Part shown: piece after piece, positions 54,133 to 63,784 of the stretch | Numbering within the stretch: position 1 is the first letter of the stretch | How the letters are laid out: the number at the start of each line of letters is the position of its first letter | Assembly (NCBI RefSeq): GCF_005116505.1 | Contig: NZ_SWBR01000002.1 | Coordinates: forward strand, 310,314-374,313 | DNA length: 64,000 nucleotides | Origin: Pedobacter polaris | GTDB lineage: Bacteria > Bacteroidota > Bacteroidia > Sphingobacteriales > Sphingobacteriaceae | Direction of reading: 5' to 3' | Notes under the pieces: generated by a model | The model's input: the letters and a program-made list of their open reading frames with translations, nothing else | Database searches by the model: none | What the model was told of the DNA's origin: nothing | Made by a program: the position numbers and the translations under genes

Positions 54133-57100
54133 ATGAACTTAAAATTTTTACAAAAAATTTCATTGTCCTTACTGGTAATGTTGCTCGTAAGTACATCTCT
54201 ATTTGCTCAAGACCGAAAGGTTACAGGTAAAGTAGTAGACGAGTCTGGCCCTATACCGGGAGTTAACGTAAGTCTAAAAGGTATTCCAAGTAATGTAAGC
54301 ACCAACGCAGATGGTGTGTATACTATTCAGGTTAAGTCTGATGCTGATGTACTGGTATTTTCTTATATTGGTTTTGTACGTCAGCAAATCGTTGTTGGCA
54401 ATCGTAATAAGATCGATGTAACCATGATCTCAGAAAACAATACACTTAATGAAGTAGTGGTTAATGTTGGTTATGGTACTAAGAAACGTGCAAATGTACT
54501 TGGAGCTGTAGCAAGCATTAAAGCAGAAGATATCGAAGATTTACCAGTTGCGAATTTAGGCGCTGCATTACAGAATAGAGTAGCAGGTTTAGGGGTAAGT
54601 ATTGCTTCTGGTAAGCCTGGTGCAAATACTTCTCTACAAATTAGAAATCCTACACTTTTTGGAGCTTCAGGGTCATTGGGTCTTACTTCAGATCCATTAT
54701 TTGTAATTGATGGATTAACTGCTACAAAATCTGACTTTGATAATTTGGATGCAAGTTTAGTGGATAATATTTCATTTTTAAAAGATGCATCTGCAGCAGT
54801 TTATGGTGCAGCTGGTGCTAAAGGTGTTGTGTTAGTAACTACAAAAAGAGGTAAGCCAGGTAAACCTAGAATTAGTTATTCTAGCTATTTTGGTACATCA
54901 ACATCTACAGAAAAACCAAATGTATTAACTGCATATGAGCACGCTAAAATGTTAAATGATGGTTTTGAATTAAATAACTCTCCAAATAACGTTAGATTTT
55001 CTCAAGCAGATTTAGATTTATTAGCAAGTAAGCCTAACGAAAGTTGGTATGATGAACTTTGGAAATCTTCACATTTAATGCGTCATACAATAAACGTTAG
55101 TGGTGGTAATGATAAAGTAACATTTTTTGCTGGTGGTAATTACTATGATGAGGATGGTAATTTCGGTGATGTTTCCATTAGAAAATATGGTATCCGTTCT
55201 GGTATGGATGCTAACATAACTCCTGAGTTGAAAGCAAGTGTAAGCTTAAATATGGACTATGCAACTACTGATAGAAATACATTAAAAAATAGTGGTGTAG
55301 ATACTGAAGATTTAATGACGAGAGCGTTATTTCTTACTCCAGCTTGGGTTCCATTAAAAATAAATGGCTTACCTAACAACTGGGCAAACGGACCAAACCC
55401 TCCGGGTGCTTGGAATCCTCAAGCTTTATTTGATTCTGGTGAATATGAAAGAAACAATAACCAAGGTTTAAGTTTAAATACAAGTATAGAATATAGGCCT
55501 AAATTTATTAGTGGATTAGCTGCTAAAGTTCAATTTGGTAAGTTTAACAGATTTGGAAATGCTAAACAATATTTCCCATCATACACGGTTTATAACTTTG
55601 TTAGAGGTGGTCAAAATGGATTATTGTATACAAACGTACCAACAACTAGTCCAACATCAACCATTGCAAACTCAAACCGTTTGTCTATGGGTACTACGTT
55701 TAGCGGTAGTTATCAACTAATAGGATCATTATCATACGCCAAAAAAATTAAAAAACATGACTTTGATGTTTTAGTTTTAACAGAGCAAATCGAATCTAGT
55801 GGAGATGGATATGCAACTTACCGTGATGGCCAACAAATTCCTGGTGTAGATCAGTTCTTTGCATTTAATGCTGCTACAACTACTGCTCAATTAGATGGGG
55901 CAAGAGAAGCTGGTAAACGTTCTTATTTAGCTAGGTTAAACTATTCATATAATGATAGATATATTTTAGAGGCTGTTGCAAGGTATGATGGTTCGGCAAA
56001 CTTCCCTCCAGATAAACGTTGGGGTTTATTTCCATCAGTAGGTTTAGGTTGGAGAGTGAGTGAAGAGCCATTCTTTAAAGACAATGTTAAATTTGTAAAT
56101 TCATTAAAGCTAAGAGCAAACGTTGGTTTAGTAGGTGATGATAGAGTTCAATCTTATCAATATTTGGCACGCTTTACTCAAACAACAGGGATGTTATTTG
56201 GTACAGCAGTAACAAACGGTTTAGATCCAAATCTTTATCCAAACCCAGATATTACTTGGGAAAAAGCATTTACTCAAAACTATGGTATTGATGCAACTTT
56301 CTTAGATAATAAACTAAACTTTGCTATGGATGTTTGGCATAGACATACTTATGACGGTTTTGACAACTACACAGTTACAGGATTACCTTATACTGTTGGT
56401 ATCAGTTCTGGATTAAAAAATTATGGTATTCAAAATTCTTGGGGAACTGAATTCACTGTTGGCTACCGCGATAAAATTAATGACAATTGGGGTTTCAGTG
56501 TAGATGCGATTGCAGGAACAAGTGATAATCAGTTAATACAATCTTATTATAGCTTATCTAGATTAGGTTTGGTAACAGAATACGCGGATGCGCCTATAGG
56601 TAAAAGTTCAAATAAATATACAAGTTCTAACTATGGCTACCTTGCAAAAGGAATTATTCGTACACAAGCACAGGTAGACGCAATTTTAGCTAATAATCCT
56701 AACTATAAAATTGGTGGACAAAAACCTCAAGTTGGTTTTATGGATTTTGAAGATGTTAACAAAGATGGTGTAATTGATGATAATGATATCACTGTTATGT
56801 ATGAGAATGTAGCAACCAAAATCAATTTCGGTTTTACATTAGGGGTTTCGTATAAAACTTTTAGATTAAGTACTAATGTTGCACTAGCTGTAGGTGGACG
56901 TAAATTTATTGACTCAGAGGCAAGAAAAGTTCCTACTACAACACAATCTGCTCCTTCATTTTGGGCAGATCACTGGACACCTACAACACCTGATGCAAAA
57001 TATCCAAGAGCTGATGCTCCATTGGCAAGAGAAAATTCTACTTTCTGGTCGGTAAGTGGTACAGTAGCGCGTGTAAACAATGCTCAACTATCTTATAGTT

Positions 57101-57273
57101 TACCAAAGAAAATTTCTGAAAAATATAGAATTCCAGAATTTAGAGCTTACTTAATTGGAACTAATCTTTTCAATATTTATAATCCTTATGATTATAAAGA
57201 TCCAAACACTAGTTCTTTTGCAAATTATCCAACCTTAAGAACAATCTCTTTAGGTTTAAACATTAGTATGTAA
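54133..57273 (+). CDS. SusC-family TonB-dependent outer-membrane transporter
   Basis: A 1046-aa receptor that imports oligosaccharides across the outer membrane using TonB energy. The signal peptide ends at SLFAQ. A carboxypeptidase-D-like domain (29-105, VTGKVVDESGPIPGVNVSL) precedes the TonB box (VVVNVGYGT). The plug (110-235) has DPLFVIDGL and KDASAAVYGAAGAKGVVLV. The rest is a 22-strand barrel ending in ISLGLNISM. It is paired with the SusD gene 19 bp downstream. The transported glycan is inferred to be a pectin fragment from nearby PL1 and GH28 genes. Confidence 0.97.
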   Translation: MNLKFLQKISLSLLVMLLVSTSLFAQDRKVTGKVVDESGPIPGVNVSLKGIPSNVSTNADGVYTIQVKSDADVLVFSYIGFVRQQIVVGNRNKIDVTMISENNTLNEVVVNVGYGTKKRANVLGAVASIKAEDIEDLPVANLGAALQNRVAGLGVSIASGKPGANTSLQIRNPTLFGASGSLGLTSDPLFVIDGLTATKSDFDNLDASLVDNISFLKDASAAVYGAAGAKGVVLVTTKRGKPGKPRISYSSYFGTSTSTEKPNVLTAYEHAKMLNDGFELNNSPNNVRFSQADLDLLASKPNESWYDELWKSSHLMRHTINVSGGNDKVTFFAGGNYYDEDGNFGDVSIRKYGIRSGMDANITPELKASVSLNMDYATTDRNTLKNSGVDTEDLMTRALFLTPAWVPLKINGLPNNWANGPNPPGAWNPQALFDSGEYERNNNQGLSLNTSIEYRPKFISGLAAKVQFGKFNRFGNAKQYFPSYTVYNFVRGGQNGLLYTNVPTTSPTSTIANSNRLSMGTTFSGSYQLIGSLSYAKKIKKHDFDVLVLTEQIESSGDGYATYRDGQQIPGVDQFFAFNAATTTAQLDGAREAGKRSYLARLNYSYNDRYILEAVARYDGSANFPPDKRWGLFPSVGLGWRVSEEPFFKDNVKFVNSLKLRANVGLVGDDRVQSYQYLARFTQTTGMLFGTAVTNGLDPNLYPNPDITWEKAFTQNYGIDATFLDNKLNFAMDVWHRHTYDGFDNYTVTGLPYTVGISSGLKNYGIQNSWGTEFTVGYRDKINDNWGFSVDAIAGTSDNQLIQSYYSLSRLGLVTEYADAPIGKSSNKYTSSNYGYLAKGIIRTQAQVDAILANNPNYKIGGQKPQVGFMDFEDVNKDGVIDDNDITVMYENVATKINFGFTLGVSYKTFRLSTNVALAVGGRKFIDSEARKVPTTTQSAPSFWADHWTPTTPDAKYPRADAPLARENSTFWSVSGTVARVNNAQLSYSLPKKISEKYRIPEFRAYLIGTNLFNIYNPYDYKDPNTSSFANYPTLRTISLGLNISM

Positions 57274-57292
57274 ATCACTTAAAAATATCAAA

Positions 57293-59137
57293 ATGAAAAA
57301 TAATATAATTAATAAACTCTTCTTACTTATCGCTTTAAGCATGGTCTTGTTATCATGTCAAAAAGATATTTTCGATAAAAGAGATTTAAGTGGTCTTGAT
57401 CCTGATATTTGGAATACAGAATCGGCAACTAATTTATACATTAATAAAACATATGACTTAGTTATGCCAAACTGGCCAATTGCTGGGGCTTTGCACAATA
57501 CTTCAGATGAAAGTAATGGTGCAACAACAGCTTTGTTATACGGACAATTAACCGAAACAAGTGTGCCAGATATTGCATCCAATAATACAGGTTCTGGTAA
57601 TAATCAATATTTTACAATTAGACGTATCAATCTTGCTATTCAGGGTATCGAAGAAAGCACTTTGAGTACAGAAGTAAAAGCTAAACTAAAAGGACAAATG
57701 TATTTCTTTAGGGCTTACATGTATTTTAACTTGATTAAACTTTATGGTGGTGTTCCCCTGGTTATAAAGTCACAAGATATTAATACTGATGAATTAGATG
57801 TACCAAGAGCAAAAACGAGTGATTGCGTAAAACAAATTGTTAAAGATTTAGATTCTTGTTATGGGTTGCCTTACACTTGGCCATTAAGTACTGATGGTGG
57901 AAGAATCAACAGAATGGCTGCTTTAGCACTTAAAGGAAAAGTTTTAATGTACTGGGCAAGTCCGCAGTTTAACCCAACAAACGATTTAACCAGATGGGAA
58001 GCAGCTTACACAGCTTGTAAAGAAGCTTATGATAAAGGGTTGGCGAATAATTATGATTTGATAGCAAATTATGCTAACATCTTTACAGATGAAACCACTG
58101 GAAATAAAGAAAGAATAATGTGGAGAACATACGATGCAATTACTACAAATCCTGGAAGAGGAACTAATATCGAAAATGCATTAAGACCCTTTTCAGAATC
58201 TACTGCAGGTGGTGGTAGTTATCAACCAACATGGAATTTAGTGCAAGCATATACACTTAAAGATGGTGTGCCAATTACAAGTGCTGCTTCTTCATCTTTC
58301 ACTTATAATCAAACATTGTTTTATTTAAATCGTGATCCACGTTTTGATGCTTCTATTGCTTATAATGGAAATGTGTGGGCACTAAGCGGAAAATCAGGAC
58401 GCAAGCAATGGAATTACATAGGGATTTTAGAAGATGCCAGTAGACAAACAGCCACGGGTTTTTACATTAAAAGAATTTCAAATCCTAATATAACTGCACT
58501 AGGTGCTGCTTATAACAGTAATACAGGCGGTGGTAGTGGTATGGATTGGATTGAGCTTCGTTTTGCAGAAGTATTGCTAAATCTTGCTGAAAGCGCAAAT
58601 GCAACTGGGCGTATAGCTGAAGCTAAAACACTTTTAGTTAAGTTACGTACTCGTGCGGGTATTGTAGCAGGAACCAAGAATTACGGTTTAGATTTAGCTA
58701 CCAACTCAACACAATTGGCTACCGTTATTTTAAACGAACGTCAAGTTGAATTTGCAATGGAAGGTAAACGTTATGATGATTTAAGACGTACAAGAACTTT
58801 TCATTTATTAACAGGTACAGTTAGACAAGGTTACAGATGGACACCGAAATCTCCTTATGTAGCAGGGCCATTACCACAAACTCCAGATTTAACTAAGGTT
58901 TATTTAGACATTACAAATGCTCAAGCTTTCAAGCCTCGAGATACCATCACTGTTACAAATTCTGACGTTATCAACAAAGTGTTTACATTATCAGTGGTAA
59001 GTTTAGACACGGCGCAACCGATTAGTTTTCCAACTACCTATTATTTCTATCCATTACCAACAGGATTTTTAACATCCTCTGTTAAAATAGAACAGACCAT
59101 TGGGTGGTCTGGTGGAACATTTGACCCACTATTATAA
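57293..59137 (+). CDS. SusD/RagB-family surface lipoprotein
   Basis: A 614-aa glycan-binding lipoprotein that caps its SusC partner. The lipobox is LLSC (C22). Typical features are FFRAYMYFNLIKLYGGVPLV, RMAALALKGKVLMYWASP, the C-terminal RFAEVLLNLAESANATG and NERQVEFAMEGKRYDDLRR. The length is slightly above average (about 550-600). Confidence 0.96.
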   Translation: MKNNIINKLFLLIALSMVLLSCQKDIFDKRDLSGLDPDIWNTESATNLYINKTYDLVMPNWPIAGALHNTSDESNGATTALLYGQLTETSVPDIASNNTGSGNNQYFTIRRINLAIQGIEESTLSTEVKAKLKGQMYFFRAYMYFNLIKLYGGVPLVIKSQDINTDELDVPRAKTSDCVKQIVKDLDSCYGLPYTWPLSTDGGRINRMAALALKGKVLMYWASPQFNPTNDLTRWEAAYTACKEAYDKGLANNYDLIANYANIFTDETTGNKERIMWRTYDAITTNPGRGTNIENALRPFSESTAGGGSYQPTWNLVQAYTLKDGVPITSAASSSFTYNQTLFYLNRDPRFDASIAYNGNVWALSGKSGRKQWNYIGILEDASRQTATGFYIKRISNPNITALGAAYNSNTGGGSGMDWIELRFAEVLLNLAESANATGRIAEAKTLLVKLRTRAGIVAGTKNYGLDLATNSTQLATVILNERQVEFAMEGKRYDDLRRTRTFHLLTGTVRQGYRWTPKSPYVAGPLPQTPDLTKVYLDITNAQAFKPRDTITVTNSDVINKVFTLSVVSLDTAQPISFPTTYYFYPLPTGFLTSSVKIEQTIGWSGGTFDPLL

Positions 59138-59173
59138 TAAAGCTAAAGTATAATTGAATAAATATTAAAGAAA

Positions 59174-60088
59174 ATGAAAACTAAAAACATAATATTTTCA
59201 GCATTACTTAGCTTATTAGTTATAGTATTTAGCTGTAAAAAAATTGATATCCCGAATACAAATAAAGTTGCTGTGTCTTTCGCTAGTCCAGGAGCAAATT
59301 ATGTAACTAATGATATTACCGTAGCCCCTAATGCAGTAATTAAATTTAATTTCACAATAACTTCAGAAAGTGAAATGGAAACTGTATTGATATTTAAGAA
59401 TGCTACTGAAATTTCTAGAGAGACTGTTATTGGTAATAAATTATCCTTTACAAGCGACAAGAGCTTTACTGCAGATGCAGCTCCAGGTGTTTATACCTAT
59501 CGTTTTTTAGCAAGAGATAAAGGTGGTATTTATATGGGTGAAAGGAAACTTGTAGTTACGGTAACAAATGCTAATGATATGAACTTTTATACCATTAAGC
59601 AATTATTTGTTCCAGATACAGTTGCCAAAACTAATCCAACTTATTACTCACTATCAACTAATGAGGCATTTAGTTACAGTAATGTAGGTACAAAAAGTAA
59701 TTTAATTGATTTTGGTTATTTCTGGGATCCTGAACTAACAGGTAATCCGTTAGCACCAAAAGGACATACTATTTATGCATTAAATATAACTCCAATACCC
59801 GCTCCGCTAGCAATTTATGACATTAGTGGCTTTACTAAAAATGCAACTTTGCTGAAAACAATAACGTCACCAACATTTGCAAACCTTACTTCATCTACAC
59901 TATTGCAATCTACTGGGGTTACGCAGTTAGCATCAGGCACATCCAGAAGCATATTTCAAGCCGTAGGAAAAACGATTTTGTTTAAGACTGCTGCAGGTAA
60001 ATATGGTGCCTTGCAAATTACTTATGGAAATCAAGAAAAACCTAATAAGGATACTTATATAGTATTCGATATTAAGATTCAAAAATAA
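59174..60088 (+). CDS. Surface lipoprotein of the Sus operon (SusE/F-like position)
   Basis: A 304-aa lipoprotein with lipobox VFSC (C21). Two beta-sandwich-like parts are visible: an Ig-like domain (about 30-130, PGVYTYRFLARDKGG) and a C-terminal domain with TNPTYYSLSTNEAFSY. It has no catalytic motif. By position it should be a surface glycan-binding protein that helps SusCD. The sequence is too variable to name a family. A terminator follows. Confidence 0.8.
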   Translation: MKTKNIIFSALLSLLVIVFSCKKIDIPNTNKVAVSFASPGANYVTNDITVAPNAVIKFNFTITSESEMETVLIFKNATEISRETVIGNKLSFTSDKSFTADAAPGVYTYRFLARDKGGIYMGERKLVVTVTNANDMNFYTIKQLFVPDTVAKTNPTYYSLSTNEAFSYSNVGTKSNLIDFGYFWDPELTGNPLAPKGHTIYALNITPIPAPLAIYDISGFTKNATLLKTITSPTFANLTSSTLLQSTGVTQLASGTSRSIFQAVGKTILFKTAAGKYGALQITYGNQEKPNKDTYIVFDIKIQK

Positions 60089-60448
60089 TTACTAAAAAAC
60101 GTTCTTATAACGATAGGCTCGTTATGTGTTTTAGTATATTTGGTTAAAGGGATACGAAAGTATCCCTTTTTTTATTTGGAAATGTTACATTTATATATAA
60201 ATTCTTATTATTCAATTTAGTAACTTGCAGGATACAATGAATTAAGATTGTTACGCGATAAATGGGCCAATGGTAAGATGGTATAGTCTTTTGAGAAGAT
60301 GATAGATTAAATAGCCATTTTTAGCGTTTATTTTTGAGATATAATATACATTCTAACCAATATAAATTACTCGGTTAAACTAAAAATAATGTCCAATTTT
60401 ATGTTGGAAAAAACCATTATTACTAATTTAACCAATGAACAAATCAAA
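60089..60448. other. Intergenic region between the Sus operon and pectate lyases
   Basis: 360 bp. The terminator at 60146-60176 ends the Sus operon. The rest is AT-rich leader that must carry the promoter of the lyase pair. I found no clear promoter or operator. Confidence 0.55.
60146..60176 (+). terminator. Terminator of the Sus operon
   Basis: AAAGGGATAC and GTATCCCTTT form a perfect 10-bp stem with a GAAA tetraloop, followed by TTTTTTT. Confidence 0.95.
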
Positions 60449-62101
60449 ATGAAAACAAAATTTTTAAGTCTTTTACTGGTTGTATCATTAATCCTCTTAG
60501 CAAAATATTCTTTTGCCCAGTACCCAAATATACCTGCTGATGTTAAAAAAGCTTCAGACGATATGATGCGTGAAGCAACCAGACAATCTGATATTGCATG
60601 GGAAAAAGCTAAAATAATTATTGCAAAAGAAGCCAAAGAAGGCAAACCTTACATTCCTTTCGCTGGTCGCCCTACAGATTTACCTCAGTCAGAAATTATT
60701 GCATTTCCAGGTGCTGAAGGTGGTGGCGCCTATAGCTTTGGTGGTAGAGGCGGTAGAGTGATTGTTGTTAAAAACTTAAACGATAGTGGCCCAGGTTCTT
60801 TGCGTGATGCTTGTGAGCAAGGTGGCGCTAGAATAGTTGTCTTCAATGTTGCTGGTATTATTCGCATTAAAACCCCTCTAATTATCCGAGCTCCATATAT
60901 TACAATTGCGGGTCAAACTGCTCCTGGTGATGGTGTTTGTGTAGCGGGAGAATCGGTTTGGATCAATACTCATGATGTTGTAGTACGTTTTATGCGTTTT
61001 AGAAGAGGCGAAACTTTTGTGGGTAGAAGAGATGATGCAATAGGTGGTAATCCAGTAGGAAATATTATGATTGACCACGTTTCTGCTAGTTGGGGATTAG
61101 ATGAGAACATGTCTATGTATCGCCACATGTATAATGATAGTACTGGTAAAATAGAAGACAAATTAGCAACTGTTAATATCACTATTCAAAACTCTATATT
61201 CTCAGAAGCTTTAGATACTTGGAACCATGCTTTTGGTAGTACCTTAGGTGGAGAGAATTGTACATTTATGCGTAATCTCTGGGCAGATAATGGTGCTAGA
61301 AACCCATCGATTGGATGGAATGGTATTTTCAATTTTGCTAACAATGTTATCTTTAACTGGAATAACAGATCTACTGACGGTGGAGATTACACAGCGTTGT
61401 ATAACATCATCAATAACTATTACAAACCTGGTCCAGTTACAAATCTAAAAGAACCAATAAGCTATAGAATTTTAAAACCTGAATCTGGACGAAGTAAATT
61501 GCCTTATGTTGTTTTTGGTAGAGCTTATGTAGAAGGAAATATTATTGAAGGGAATGAAAAAGTAACTAAGAATAACTGGGATGGCGGTGTGCAAGTAGAA
61601 GATAAAAAAGGCGAATTGATGACTTACGAACAGTCTCAGCCATATTTTGCAGCAATGCGTGTTTTTAAACCATTCCCTATGGCTAAAATTACAATCTTAC
61701 CTACTTTAGCAGCTAAAAATTATGTTTTAACTAATGTTGGTGCTAATTTACCTAAAAGAGATCCTGTTGATACAAGAGTAATTAAACAAGTTCAAACTGG
61801 TAAAATTGATTATATCGAAGGTGTAAAATTACCTGAGAAAGACTTTGAACATCGCCGTTTACCTAAAGATTCATATAAACTAGGCATCATTACAGATATT
61901 AGTCAAGTTGGTGGTTACCCTGTTTATAAAGGTACTCCATATACAGATTCTGATAATGATGGATTACCTGATGCCTATGAAACTAAAAATGGCTTAAATC
62001 CAAAGGATGCTACTGATGCAGCTAAAATTGCGAAAAGTGGTTATTCAAATATTGAAGTTTATTTAAATAGTGTTGTTCCGGTTAGTATAGTAAAACCTTA
62101 A
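60449..62101 (+). CDS. PL1 pectate lyase with calcium-binding C-terminal repeat (copy 1)
   Basis: A 550-aa secreted beta-helix lyase that cuts polygalacturonate by beta-elimination. The signal peptide ends at SFAQ. The PL1 core starts at AFPGAEGGGAYSFGGRGG and includes IVVFNVAGIIRIK, ITIAGQTAPGDG, DDAIGGNPVGNIMIDHVSAS and ISYRILKPESGR. The C-terminal DSDNDGLPDAYE is a DxDxDG calcium loop of the TSP3/dockerin type. I chose the ATG at 60449, which gives a normal signal peptide; an upstream ATG would add 20 residues. It is followed 4 bp later by a paralogue. Confidence 0.93.
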   Translation: MKTKFLSLLLVVSLILLAKYSFAQYPNIPADVKKASDDMMREATRQSDIAWEKAKIIIAKEAKEGKPYIPFAGRPTDLPQSEIIAFPGAEGGGAYSFGGRGGRVIVVKNLNDSGPGSLRDACEQGGARIVVFNVAGIIRIKTPLIIRAPYITIAGQTAPGDGVCVAGESVWINTHDVVVRFMRFRRGETFVGRRDDAIGGNPVGNIMIDHVSASWGLDENMSMYRHMYNDSTGKIEDKLATVNITIQNSIFSEALDTWNHAFGSTLGGENCTFMRNLWADNGARNPSIGWNGIFNFANNVIFNWNNRSTDGGDYTALYNIINNYYKPGPVTNLKEPISYRILKPESGRSKLPYVVFGRAYVEGNIIEGNEKVTKNNWDGGVQVEDKKGELMTYEQSQPYFAAMRVFKPFPMAKITILPTLAAKNYVLTNVGANLPKRDPVDTRVIKQVQTGKIDYIEGVKLPEKDFEHRRLPKDSYKLGIITDISQVGGYPVYKGTPYTDSDNDGLPDAYETKNGLNPKDATDAAKIAKSGYSNIEVYLNSVVPVSIVKP

Positions 62102-62105
62102 TATC

Positions 62106-63737
62106 ATGCGTAAGTTATTCTCATTTACCTTATTTACAGGTATTGTATGTATGGCTAGTTTGGCAGCAGCACAATATCCGGTAATTCCAGAAGCGATGGA
62201 AAAGAAAGCAGATTCTTTACTGAATGAGATCGAAAGACTTTCCGAGCTTCAGTTTATGAAGGTTAAACCCATTGTAGATGCAGAAGCTAAATTAGGCAAA
62301 CCTTATATTCCTTGGGCGGCTAAACCAAGTGATTTACCACAATCAAAGTTATTAGCTTTTCCTGGTGCAGAAGGTGGTGGTGCTTACACTTTTGGTGGCC
62401 GAGGCGGAAAAATTTATGTAGTTACAAGCTTAGCCGATGCTGGGCCAGGTACTTTAAGAGAAGCCTGTGAACAGGGTGGAGCTAGAATAGTTGTCTTCAA
62501 TGTTTCTGGTATCATCAAATTAAAAACCCCATTAATTATTAGAGCTCCATATATTACTATTGCTGGTCAGAGCGCACCAGGTAATGGTATTTGTGTAGCA
62601 GGAGAATCTGTTTGGTTAAATACCCATGATGTGATTATCCGCTTTATGCGTTTTCGTAGAGGTGAGACAGATGTTACCCGTAGAGATGATGCAATTGGAG
62701 GTAATCCAGTTGGAAATATCATCATTGATCATGTTTCTGCTAGTTGGGGTTTAGATGAAAATATGTCTATCTATCGCCACGTTTACGACCCTAAAGATGG
62801 CTCTAAACCTGTAAAACTGCCAACAGTAAACGTAACTATTCAAAACTCTATTTTTTCTGAGGCATTAGACACTTATAATCATGCTTTTGGAAGTACAATA
62901 GGTGGTTTAAACAGTACATTTATGCGTAACCTTTGGGCTTCAAATATTAGCAGAAACCCTTCTGTAGGCATGTATGGTGATTTTGGTTTTGTAAATAATG
63001 TAGTTTTCAATTGGTGGAATCGTAGTGCAGATGGTGGAGATAATGCATCATTTTATAGCTTTATCAATAATTATTATAAACCAGGACCAATTACTCCAGC
63101 AGGAGAGCCCATAAGTTATAGAATTTTAAAACCCGAATCAGGTAGAGACAAAAAGTTTACAACCGCCTTTGGCAAAGCATATATAACAGGCAATATTGTT
63201 GAAGGTAATGAGAAAGTAACAAAGGACAATTGGGATGGTGGTGTACAGCCAGAAGTCAGAGGGGATAAAAAGAAATTATTAGACTCCATTAGAACAAACA
63301 CACCGTTACCAATGGCAAAAGTTAGTTTAATTGACGCCAAACAAGCTTACAGTTATGTTCTAGCGAATGCCGGCGCCACGCTGCCTCAAAGAGATGCTGT
63401 AGATTTAAGAATTGTTGAGCAAGTTAAAACTGGAAAAATAACACATGTAGCAGATGGAAAATTACCAGCTAAGCAAAGTTATGTGAAACGTCGTTTGCAA
63501 GCAGATTCATACAAAAAAGGAATAATATCAGACATTGCTCAAGTTGGCGGTTATCCAGAATACAAAGGGAAACCATATATAGATGCAGATAAAGATGGGA
63601 TTCCTGATGCTTGGGAGGTTAAAAATGGTTTAGACCCTAAAAATACAGCTGATGCTGAAAAAATTGCGAAGAATGGATACGCCAATATTGAAGTTTATCT
63701 GAACAGTTTGGTTGAAATTAATCAAGTAAAACCTTAA
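62106..63737 (+). CDS. PL1 pectate lyase with calcium-binding C-terminal repeat (copy 2)
   Basis: A 543-aa paralogue of the preceding lyase. Signal peptide ends near LAAAQ. It shares AFPGAEGGGAY, ARIVVFNV, RDDAIGGNPVGNI, DHVSASWGLDENMS and EGNEKVTK-NWDGGVQ with copy 1, in the same order. The calcium loop is DADKDGIPDAWE. The two differ most at the N-terminus and in the 350-430 loop, so they may prefer different chain lengths or methylation. The 4-bp gap implies one transcript. Confidence 0.93.
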   Translation: MRKLFSFTLFTGIVCMASLAAAQYPVIPEAMEKKADSLLNEIERLSELQFMKVKPIVDAEAKLGKPYIPWAAKPSDLPQSKLLAFPGAEGGGAYTFGGRGGKIYVVTSLADAGPGTLREACEQGGARIVVFNVSGIIKLKTPLIIRAPYITIAGQSAPGNGICVAGESVWLNTHDVIIRFMRFRRGETDVTRRDDAIGGNPVGNIIIDHVSASWGLDENMSIYRHVYDPKDGSKPVKLPTVNVTIQNSIFSEALDTYNHAFGSTIGGLNSTFMRNLWASNISRNPSVGMYGDFGFVNNVVFNWWNRSADGGDNASFYSFINNYYKPGPITPAGEPISYRILKPESGRDKKFTTAFGKAYITGNIVEGNEKVTKDNWDGGVQPEVRGDKKKLLDSIRTNTPLPMAKVSLIDAKQAYSYVLANAGATLPQRDAVDLRIVEQVKTGKITHVADGKLPAKQSYVKRRLQADSYKKGIISDIAQVGGYPEYKGKPYIDADKDGIPDAWEVKNGLDPKNTADAEKIAKNGYANIEVYLNSLVEINQVKP

Positions 63738-63784
63738 ATTACATGCTGCTCAAAGTATAAAATTAACTATTGTAAAACACGGTT

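Noticed and set aside
60367..60645. 92-aa open frame on the minus strand
   Set aside because: It is antisense to the signal-peptide region of the pectate lyase and shows no independent support.
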